A program made the translations under genes and the position numbers. From Alphaproteobacteria bacterium (lineage in GTDB: Bacteria; Pseudomonadota; Alphaproteobacteria; Rhizobiales; Aestuariivirgaceae), in NCBI GenBank assembly GCA_024279045.1, contig JAJRRZ010000219.1, forward strand, positions 1 through 5,541: DNA of 5,541 nt. The letters run 5' to 3'. Below, piece after piece: positions 1 through 5,124 of this stretch (the first letter of the stretch is position 1; every line of letters begins with the position of its first letter). The notes below the pieces were generated by a model, which saw only the letters and a list, made by a program, of their open reading frames with translations, did not search any database and was not told where the DNA came from.

Positions 1-486
1 AAGGCGCGCGGCGCGAAGATCTACTGTGAATTGGTGGGATATGGCGCCACGTCGGACGGCTTCGACATGGTGCAGCCCTCCGGCGAGGGCGCGGTGCGTT
101 GCATGCGCCAGGCGCTGGCCAGCGTCGATGCCCCCATCGACTACATCAACCCGCATGGCACCTCCACACCTGTCGGCGACGTGCGCGAGATCGAGGCCAT
201 CCGCGAGGTCTTCGGCGAGAACATGCCGCCGATTTCCGCAACCAAGTCGCTGTCGGGCCATTCACTGGGTGCCGCCGGAGTGCATGAAGCCATCTATTCC
301 ATCCTGATGATGCAGCATGGCTTCATCTGCGAATCGGCCAATATCGAAGAGCTGGACGAGGCCTTCCGTGATGTGCCCATCGTGCGCCAGCGGCAGGAAA
401 ACGTGGCGCTGAACACGGTAATGTCCAACTCCTTCGGCTTTGGCGGCACCAACGCCACGCTGGTGTTTCAGCGTTTCGACGGCTGA
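1..486 (+). CDS. fabB: 3-oxoacyl-[acyl-carrier-protein] synthase I (KAS I), C-terminal part
   Basis: The reading frame is open from base 1 and ends at TGA 484-486, so the 5' part lies outside the window. KAS I condenses malonyl-ACP with acyl-ACP in cytosolic type II fatty acid synthesis and is needed for the unsaturated branch together with FabA. Visible thiolase-fold C-terminal motifs are NPHGTSTPVGD (active-site His at 154-156), ATKSLSGHSLGAAG (Lys at 244-246, His at 259-261) and SNSFGFGGTNATLVF near the end. Numbering against E. coli FabB (H298, K328, H333) gives a constant offset of 246 for all three residues, so about 246 residues, including the catalytic Cys, are missing to the left and there are no indels between the motifs. 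FabB is preferred over FabF because of the VGYGATSDGFDMV and NTVMSNSFGFGGTN wording. The usual alphaproteobacterial neighbours are fabA upstream and often fabI downstream; here a PBP gene follows instead. Confidence 0.95.
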   Translation, partial: KARGAKIYCELVGYGATSDGFDMVQPSGEGAVRCMRQALASVDAPIDYINPHGTSTPVGDVREIEAIREVFGENMPPISATKSLSGHSLGAAGVHEAIYSILMMQHGFICESANIEELDEAFRDVPIVRQRQENVALNTVMSNSFGFGGTNATLVFQRFDG

Positions 487-603
487 GAGACGATTTCATC
501 ACACCTTCCCACGCTCGCCACTTTTGCGCGGCAACAGGGGCTGCGATGATTCGCTCCCAGTCGGGCAGGACTTTCCATCAGCCGAAGCCGGAACCGCAAA
601 CGC
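487..603 (+). other. Intergenic gap between fabB and the PBP gene
   Basis: These 117 bp carry no ORF in the + frames that looks real. I see no hairpin with a T-run, so no clear factor-independent terminator follows fabB, and no convincing -35/-10 pair. The region just before ATG604 (GCCGGAAC) is only a weak Shine-Dalgarno match. Read-through from fabB into the PBP gene is therefore possible. Confidence 0.4.
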
Positions 604-2565
604 ATGGCTAGACGCAAATCCACTTCCGCCCGCACCCGCCGCCAGCGCCGCCCGCTGTGGCTGCGGCTGATCGTCAACGGTGTGCGGCTGGCCGTGGCCG
701 GGGCATTCCTGTTCGTGGTGTTTCTCGCCTATGTCTTCTTCACGCTGGACGACAAGGATCCCTTCCAGATCCCCGGCCATGCGCCGGGCGTGCTGATCAT
801 TGCCGAGGATGGCACGAAGCTGGCCGAGCGCGGCAGCTTTTTCGGCGACGAGGCGCGGCTGGAAAAGCTGCCGAAGCACCTGTTGAACGCCGTGGTGGCC
901 ATCGAGGACAGACGCTTCTGGCATCATCCGGGCATCGACCCCATCTCGCTGGTGCGGGCGATGTATGTGAACTGGCGGGCGGGCCGCGTGGTGCAGGGCG
1001 GCTCCACCCTTACCCAGCAACTGGCCAAGAACCTGTTTCTGGAACACAAGCGCACCTTGTGGCGCAAGGCGCAGGAGGCGGCGCTCGCCCTGTGGCTGGA
1101 ATGGAAGCTCAGCAAGAAGGAAATCCTCTCGCTGTATCTCAACCGCGTCTATCTGGGCGCGGGGGCCTATGGCGTGGAGAAAGCCGCGCGGCGCTATTTC
1201 GGCAAGCCGGCGGCGAAGCTGACACTGGGCGAGAGCGCCATCATCGCCGGGCTGCTGAAGGCGCCCTCCGTCTACAATCCGCTGCGCAACAGGCAGCGCG
1301 CCTTTCAGCGTGCGCGGGTGGTGCTCGCCGCCATGCGCGAGGCCGGCTACATCACGGCGCGGCAGGAGAAGACGGCGCTGAACAGCGTGCGGCTGAAGCC
1401 CACGCCGCTGAAGGGCGACACCGTAACCGGTTACGTGGCCGATCACATCATCGCGCAACTGCCCAGGCTCATCGGCGAGGTGAAGGAATCGGTGCTGGTG
1501 CAGACCACCATCGATGCGCGGCTGCAACGCCAGGCGGTGCGTGTGTTGCAGCGCACCCTGGCGCGCAACGGGCGCAAGCGGCGCATCGGCCAGGGGGCCA
1601 TCGTGGCGCTGGCGCCCGATGGCGCGCTGCGGGTGATGATCGGCGGGCGTGCCTATACGAAAAACGCCTTCAACCGCGCGGTGCAGGCGAAGCGCCAGCC
1701 CGGCTCGGCCTTCAAGCCGTTTGTCTATCTCGCCGCGCTGGAGAACGGGTTCACGCCGGTGAGCGTGCTCAACGACGCGCCGGTGCGCTATGGCGATTAC
1801 GCCCCACGCAACCACGGCGGCAAGTATTACGGCCCGGTTACGCTGACCACCGCGCTGGCCTGGTCGCTCAACTCCGTGGCCGTGCAACTGGCCGTGCGCG
1901 TCGGCCCGGCCACGGTGGCGCAGACGGCCAACCGTCTGGGCATTTCCTCGGCGCTGGATCCGGTGCCGGCCATCGCGCTGGGCACATCGCCCGTCTCGCC
2001 GCTGGAGCTGACGGCGGCCTATGCGCCTTTCGCCAACGGCGGCAAGCTGGTTGCGCCCTATGTGGTTACACGCGTCATCAGCCGCTCCGGCAAGATTCTT
2101 TACGAGCGCCGTGGCTCCGGGCTGGGCCGGGTGGTCAACCCGAAACACATTGGCATGATGAACTACATGCTGCGCGCCGTCATCCGTTCCGGCACGGCCA
2201 GGAATGCCGCCTTCAAGGGGCAGGACATCGCCGGCAAGACCGGCACCAGCCAGAAATACCGCGATGCCTGGTTTGTCGGGTTTTCGCCCTATCTCATCAC
2301 CGCGGTATGGCTGGGCAACGACGACAATACCCCCATGCGCCGGGTAACCGGTGGCTCTTTCCCCGCCGTCATCTGGCGGCAGGTGATGGCCGCCGCGCAC
2401 AAGGGCAAACCCTTCCGCCAACTGCCCGGCTACTACCTGCCACCGCCGCCGCCACGCGAACCAGTGGTTGCCCGCCGCCCGGTTGCGCCGCCACCACCGC
2501 GCCGCGAGGTGCGCCGCGAAGCGCCGCGCACGGTGTGGGACTTGGTCAAGAGCCTGTTCGACTGA
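604..2565 (+). CDS. Class A penicillin-binding protein, PBP1A family (transglycosylase/transpeptidase)
   Basis: This 653-residue bifunctional peptidoglycan synthase polymerises lipid II and cross-links the stem peptides in the periplasm, anchored in the inner membrane. Residues 1-20 are very basic and a single membrane segment spans about 27-47. The GT51 domain follows: IEDRRFWHHPG with catalytic Glu101, GGSTLTQQLAKN at 132-143, RKAQE with the second Glu158, then LYLNRVYLG. The transpeptidase domain has all three motifs: SAFK (Ser368, Lys371), SLN 421-423 and KTGTS 545-549. The tail from about 612 is proline- and arginine-rich and ends in VWDLVKSLFD. At 653 residues it is on the short side for PBP1A, consistent with a short linker and no OB-type insertion. 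ATG604 is the first possible start after an in-frame TGA at 547; its ribosome site is weak. It begins 118 bp after fabB, so a shared transcript is possible but not shown. I give no symbol because mrcA, ponA and pbp1A usage varies. Confidence 0.95.
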   Translation: MARRKSTSARTRRQRRPLWLRLIVNGVRLAVAGAFLFVVFLAYVFFTLDDKDPFQIPGHAPGVLIIAEDGTKLAERGSFFGDEARLEKLPKHLLNAVVAIEDRRFWHHPGIDPISLVRAMYVNWRAGRVVQGGSTLTQQLAKNLFLEHKRTLWRKAQEAALALWLEWKLSKKEILSLYLNRVYLGAGAYGVEKAARRYFGKPAAKLTLGESAIIAGLLKAPSVYNPLRNRQRAFQRARVVLAAMREAGYITARQEKTALNSVRLKPTPLKGDTVTGYVADHIIAQLPRLIGEVKESVLVQTTIDARLQRQAVRVLQRTLARNGRKRRIGQGAIVALAPDGALRVMIGGRAYTKNAFNRAVQAKRQPGSAFKPFVYLAALENGFTPVSVLNDAPVRYGDYAPRNHGGKYYGPVTLTTALAWSLNSVAVQLAVRVGPATVAQTANRLGISSALDPVPAIALGTSPVSPLELTAAYAPFANGGKLVAPYVVTRVISRSGKILYERRGSGLGRVVNPKHIGMMNYMLRAVIRSGTARNAAFKGQDIAGKTGTSQKYRDAWFVGFSPYLITAVWLGNDDNTPMRRVTGGSFPAVIWRQVMAAAHKGKPFRQLPGYYLPPPPPREPVVARRPVAPPPPRREVRREAPRTVWDLVKSLFD

Positions 2566-2603
2566 TTTTCCCGTCAGCCTGATCACCCGGATTAACGAAA
2601 ATG

Positions 2604-2630
2604 CGGGATGAGGTTGCCCACCCCATCCCG
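2604..2630 (-). terminator. Probable factor-independent terminator for the outer-membrane protein gene
   Basis: CGGGATGAGG (2604-2613) pairs with CCCCATCCCG (2621-2630) as a 10-bp stem with one A/C mismatch and a 7-nt loop. Read on the - strand, the stem is followed by CATTTTCGTT, a T-rich tail, and it lies 45 bp past the stop codon of the outer-membrane gene. On the + strand the stem is followed by TGGACGTTGC, with no T-run, so it would be a poor terminator for the PBP gene, although it may still slow convergent transcription. Confidence 0.55.
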
Positions 2631-2674
2631 TGGACGTTGCGGCCCTGTTGCGGCAGGTGCGCCGGCTCGTTCAC

Positions 2675-3442
2675 TCAGAAGCGGTAGTTCACCCCCAGCC
2701 GCAGGATATGCGCGGTGTCGTCATACCAGTAGGGGTCGCCATCCTCGGTGTAGCCGTGGTGCTTGCCGAAATCCATGTAGAGATATTCCGCCTTGGCGCT
2801 CCAGTTGGTGGTGAGTGCGTATTCCACGCCCGCGCCCACCACCCAGCCGGTGCGGGTTTTCGCATCCCAGGAGGATTCGTTGAAGTTGTTGCCCACCGTC
2901 CAGTTGTCCGTCTGTATGAAGGCCACGCCGCCGGTGGCGTAGATCAGCAGCGAATCGGCCAGCGTCATGCCAATGCGCCCGCGCAGCGTGCCCCACAGCG
3001 GGCCGAAGTTCGGCTTCCACGAATGACCGTCGAACACCGGCTTGTCGTCGTCGGAGATGCTCATCACGCCGATGTCGGCTTCCACACCGGCCAGCAGCAT
3101 GTCCGTCAGGGTAAAGTTGTAGCCCGCCGTCAGGGTGCCGATGAAGCCGTCGGGGTTGACGCTGTCCGCGCCGTGATTGTTGCCACGGTCGAGAAGCTGG
3201 TCGCTGTCCACGTTGCCGTAGCCGGCGCTGGCGCCCAGGTAGAATCCCGCGAAACGCGAAGCGTAAAGATAGCCGCGTGCTTCCTCGATGGCCGCGCCAT
3301 CGTAAGCGGCGCTGCTGACAGGTTGCGCCTGCACTGCCTGTGCCGGCAGTGGCGTGCGCAGATCCTCCTTCGCCGTGGATGGTGGACACGACTGCAATTG
3401 CGCCCACGCCGCCAGGCAGGCGATAACCGTGCTGAAACCCAT
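2675..3442 (-). CDS. Outer-membrane beta-barrel protein, Omp25/Omp31-like porin family
   Basis: The predicted protein has 255 residues. Residues 1-18 act as a short signal peptide (hydrophobic 5-14, possible cleavage after AWA 12-14). Residues 19-63 form a Pro/Ala/Gln-rich linker. From about 64 there is a small barrel with alternating strands: FAGFYLGASAGYG, TAGYNFTLTDMLLAGVEADIG, GTLRGRIG, LIYATGGVAF, GWVVGAGVEYALT, AKAEYLYMDFG. It ends in LRLGVNYRF, with the terminal Phe expected for BAM-dependent assembly. These repeats are typical of the eight-stranded outer-membrane proteins common in alphaproteobacteria, which are mostly structural or surface proteins; the exact role cannot be read. ATG3442 is chosen because AAGAGGG lies 8 nt upstream. 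One oddity is that this start leaves no Lys or Arg in the n-region, while the preceding in-frame codons would read GKRAII, which would improve the signal; the nearest alternative start there is a TTG at 3505. A hairpin lies in its upstream region and a terminator-like hairpin lies downstream. Confidence 0.88.
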   Translation of the reverse strand: MGFSTVIACLAAWAQLQSCPPSTAKEDLRTPLPAQAVQAQPVSSAAYDGAAIEEARGYLYASRFAGFYLGASAGYGNVDSDQLLDRGNNHGADSVNPDGFIGTLTAGYNFTLTDMLLAGVEADIGVMSISDDDKPVFDGHSWKPNFGPLWGTLRGRIGMTLADSLLIYATGGVAFIQTDNWTVGNNFNESSWDAKTRTGWVVGAGVEYALTTNWSAKAEYLYMDFGKHHGYTEDGDPYWYDDTAHILRLGVNYRF

Positions 3443-3450
3443 GATGATTG

Positions 3451-3457
3451 CCCTCTT
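3451..3457 (-). promoter_or_regulatory. Ribosome binding site of the outer-membrane protein gene
   Basis: On the - strand AAGAGGG ends 8 nt before ATG3442. It is the only purine-rich site near any candidate start of this gene and decides the start in favour of 3442 over the longer in-frame ORF that opens at 3550. Confidence 0.65.
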
Positions 3458-3512
3458 GCCTTCCGGTTGAAACCGTCTCGGTTCCCCCGGCCCCGCAAGC
3501 GGCAATCTGCCC

Positions 3513-3548
3513 GCGCTGCATGGCCGCGCATGGGCGGCAATGCAGCGC
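3513..3548 (-). repeat. Nested inverted repeat (14-bp stem hairpin) upstream of the outer-membrane protein gene
   Basis: GCGCTGCAT (3513-3521) is exactly complementary to ATGCAGCGC (3540-3548). Inside it GCCGC (3523-3527) pairs with GCGGC (3534-3538), leaving one G/A mismatch and a 6-nt loop. It lies 45 nt after the fxsA stop and about 70 nt before the outer-membrane start. There is no T-run on either side. It could be a terminator for hemD-fxsA acting without a U-tract, a stabilising or regulatory structure in the 5' leader of the porin mRNA, or a dispersed palindromic repeat. Confidence 0.6.
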
Positions 3549-3592
3549 AATGATGATATTGTCGGAGCGTCTTCGCCCCACTTGTGGCGGGA

Positions 3593-4102
3593 TCAGGATT
3601 TGTGGCCCGATTGCGGCGGAATGCGGCGCGGTGGCGGCGGCGGTTCCGGGTTGTCCTGCACTTCGACGATTTCCACCTCAATGATGCGTGATCCCTCCGC
3701 CGTGCCCGGCCCGGCGCCCGGCGCCGCTGGTGGCTGGCGGAACAATGCACGCCCCAGCAGCGCCGCCATGGCGCGGCGTAGCGGCGGGATCAGCAGCAGA
3801 AAGCCGATGGCATCGGTAACGAAACCGGGTATCAGCAGCAGCACCCCGGCCAATGCCAGCAGTGCGCCGGAAAGCATCTCGATGAACGGCGCGCGTCCGC
3901 TCAGCATGGCGCGCTGCACATCGGCCATGGCGATGATGCCCTGCATGCGCACCAGCGCAATGCCCAGCCCGGCGGTGAGAATGGTCAGCACGATGGTGGG
4001 CAGCGCGCCGATGCGCCCGCCGACATGGATGAAGGTGGTTATCTCCACCGCCGGGATCACCACCAGCCCCAGCACGATCAGGATCAGCAACAGCCGCATC
4101 AT
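3593..4102 (-). CDS. fxsA: FxsA family inner-membrane protein
   Basis: The predicted protein has 169 residues. It matches the FxsA family: a first membrane segment at about 4-22 ending in PAVEITTFIHVG, a second at about 33-51, and a hydrophobic hairpin at about 77-106 carrying the family signature LLLIPGFVTDAIG followed by LIPPLRR. The tail from 111 is hydrophilic and Pro-rich, with an acidic IIEVEIVEVQD stretch. E. coli FxsA is known for relieving phage T7 exclusion by the F plasmid when overproduced; its normal cell function is not established. The gene overlaps hemD (stop TGA 4101-4099, start ATG 4102-4100), and GGAGAAGGA sits inside the last hemD codons, so translation is probably coupled. 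Two ATG codons stand in tandem; the second (4099) has the better spacing from GGAG (8 nt), so the protein may be 168 residues. Confidence 0.9.
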   Translation of the reverse strand: MMRLLLILIVLGLVVIPAVEITTFIHVGGRIGALPTIVLTILTAGLGIALVRMQGIIAMADVQRAMLSGRAPFIEMLSGALLALAGVLLLIPGFVTDAIGFLLLIPPLRRAMAALLGRALFRQPPAAPGAGPGTAEGSRIIEVEIVEVQDNPEPPPPPRRIPPQSGHKS

Positions 4103-4866
4103 TCCTTCTCCATTCGCGCTGCCTGTTCGGGCAGCCCCAGCATTTGCAGCATCGCTTCCTCGCGCGGGTGCGGCGCAATCATCACCTCGCCCGCTTCCGG
4201 CAGCACCTTGTCGAGCGCCCGCGCCACGTTGGCCGACAGGCAGGCATGCCGCCAGCGCGCCGCCTCCGCCGCCAACCCCGCCTCGCGCACCAGCCGCGCC
4301 CAGATCCTTGCCGAGCGTGGCGAATACAGCGCCACCGTGCCGGGCGGTTCCATCGTCAGCGCCTTGCGCGCCGCGTCGTTCAACGTCGTGGCGGGCCGCG
4401 CCTCGTAAAGCACCGCGCGATGCACCTCGAAGCCCGCCGCACCCAGGTGCTGCTCCAGATCACCACGGGTAACCGCGCCGGAGGCATAGAGGATCGGCCC
4501 GTCCGCTGGCCGCAGCCGCGCCTTCGCCAGCTCGATCAGCGCCGCCACGTCGCCGCCCTCGGCCTGCATGATGCGCGCAAAGCCTGCATTGCGCGCCGCC
4601 GCGCTGGATGCCGGGCCGACGGTGAGCGCCAGCGCCCTGCCCAGATGCTCCCGCTCGCGTGCGCCGCGCCGGGCAATGGCCCGCGCGCCATTGGCCGAGG
4701 TGATGGCCACCGCCTGAAAATCCCGCGCCGGGATGGGCGCATCGTCGTGAAAGCGAATGCCGATCACCGGCATGGCGACGACGTCTGCCCCGGCGGAGCG
4801 GGCCGCCGCAATGAAGCGTGCGGCGTCTTCCGCCGGACGGGTGATGATGAACCGCTGCCTGCTCAT
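4099..4866 (-). CDS. hemD: Uroporphyrinogen-III synthase
   Basis: The predicted protein has 255 residues, normal for the family (about 230-270). The enzyme closes hydroxymethylbilane with inversion of ring D, giving uroporphyrinogen III for heme, siroheme and cobalamin in the cytosol. HemD is poorly conserved, but the order of short motifs fits: FIITRP 6-11 at the N-terminus, AITSANGARA 54-63, VGPASSAAARNAGF 83-96, ILYASGAVTRGDLEQHL 125-141 and GFEV 145-148, then VALYSPRSARIW 178-189. ATG4866 is chosen because the ITRP strand normally starts within the first ten residues; the frame stays open further upstream to 4998, but that part is unlike HemD and runs into the palindromic element. The ribosome site is weak. 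fxsA overlaps the stop. Mobile DNA begins about 92 bp upstream, where hemC is often found in relatives, so promoter supply to hemD may have changed. Confidence 0.88.
   Translation of the reverse strand: MSRQRFIITRPAEDAARFIAAARSAGADVVAMPVIGIRFHDDAPIPARDFQAVAITSANGARAIARRGAREREHLGRALALTVGPASSAAARNAGFARIMQAEGGDVAALIELAKARLRPADGPILYASGAVTRGDLEQHLGAAGFEVHRAVLYEARPATTLNDAARKALTMEPPGTVALYSPRSARIWARLVREAGLAAEAARWRHACLSANVARALDKVLPEAGEVMIAPHPREEAMLQMLGLPEQAARMEKE
4103..4111 (-). promoter_or_regulatory. Ribosome binding site of fxsA, inside the end of hemD
   Basis: GGAGAAGGA on the - strand overlaps the last three sense codons of hemD and lies immediately before the tandem ATG ATG. GGAG is 5 nt from the first ATG and 8 nt from the second, so the second start is favoured by spacing. 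The position inside hemD supports translational coupling. Confidence 0.6.
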
Positions 4867-4957
4867 GCCGCCATGCTGCCCCGCCTGCGCCCGCCACGCA
4901 AGAGGGCAGGGCAGGCGGGTGAAGGCAAGGGTCAGTGGCGCGCGCATCAGCGCAATT
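4867..4957. other. Remaining chromosomal sequence between hemD and the palindromic element
   Basis: About 91 bp of GC-rich sequence separate the hemD start from the palindrome. I recognise no gene remnant here, such as the end of hemC, and no strong promoter. The - strand reading frame is open and in phase with hemD, but it does not resemble a HemD N-terminus. Confidence 0.4.
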
Positions 4958-4976
4958 CTAGGGTCTGGTCTCAATA
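4958..4976 (+). repeat. Terminal inverted repeat, left copy
   Basis: CTAGGGTCTGGTCTCAATA is the exact reverse complement of 5106-5124. The first three bases (CTA) belong to the palindromic CTAG target, so the true element end is probably the GGG at 4961. Confidence 0.9.
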
Positions 4977-5121
4977 AATGAGTGCTTCTCATGGGCATTT
5001 TGGCAAAATAGCAGTGGTTTTTCGTTCGCGGGCAATAGTGGAGCTATTGGCAAGAACGAAAAACCGTCTGATATGAAGCCAAAATGCCCATGGGGAGTGC
5101 TCAGGTATTGAGACCAGACCC
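4961..5121. mobile_element. MITE-like palindromic element, 161 bp, non-coding
   Basis: The whole segment folds on itself about a centre near 5041. Matching arms are GGGTCTGGTCTCAATA at the ends, CATGGGCATTTTGGC (4990-5004) with its complement at 5078-5092, GGTTTTTCGTTC (5016-5027) with its complement at 5054-5065, and CAATAG (5033-5038) with CTATTG (5044-5049). It contains no ORF and is more AT-rich than the flanking genes. Each end is flanked by TA within CTAG, so removing the element and one TA restores CTAG, a YTAR-type target as used by IS427-group members of the IS5 family. The ends resemble those of the adjacent insertion sequence (GG, then G or C, then TCTG), so an IS5-family transposase probably moves it in trans. 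The parent element is not identified. Confidence 0.7.
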
Positions 5122-5124
5122 TAG
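5106..5124 (-). repeat. Terminal inverted repeat, right copy
   Basis: TATTGAGACCAGACCCTAG mirrors 4958-4976 over all 19 bases. Its last bases, TA (5122-5123) and G (5124), are also the junction with the neighbouring insertion sequence. Confidence 0.9.

Noticed and set aside
499..2586. A 695-codon open frame on the - strand across the PBP gene
   Set aside because: It is longer than the PBP frame but is antisense to a gene with all GT51 and transpeptidase motifs. Its product is Arg/Gly/Ala/His-rich with no recognisable domain, the usual effect of GC-rich third positions.
2604..2630. The hairpin as a terminator for the PBP gene
   Set aside because: No T-run follows on the + strand; the T-rich side is on the - strand, so it is assigned to the outer-membrane gene.
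2630..3553. A 307-codon + strand frame opposite the outer-membrane gene
   Set aside because: The opposite strand encodes a coherent beta-barrel with a terminal Phe and a good ribosome site; the + frame is a low-complexity shadow.
3540..4977. Long + strand frames opposite fxsA and hemD
   Set aside because: Their products are rich in Ala, Pro, Ser and Arg without domains, and they lie opposite clear FxsA and HemD proteins.
4867..4998. An N-terminal extension of hemD starting at 4998 or 4947
   Set aside because: The extra residues do not resemble HemD, the ITRP strand would be displaced, and the 4998 start lies inside the palindromic element.
4958..5124. The palindrome as a CRISPR unit, integron attC site or plain terminator
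   Set aside because: There is no repeated unit with spacers, no attC-type core sites, and no T-run placed for termination; the TA-flanked inverted ends fit a transposable element better.
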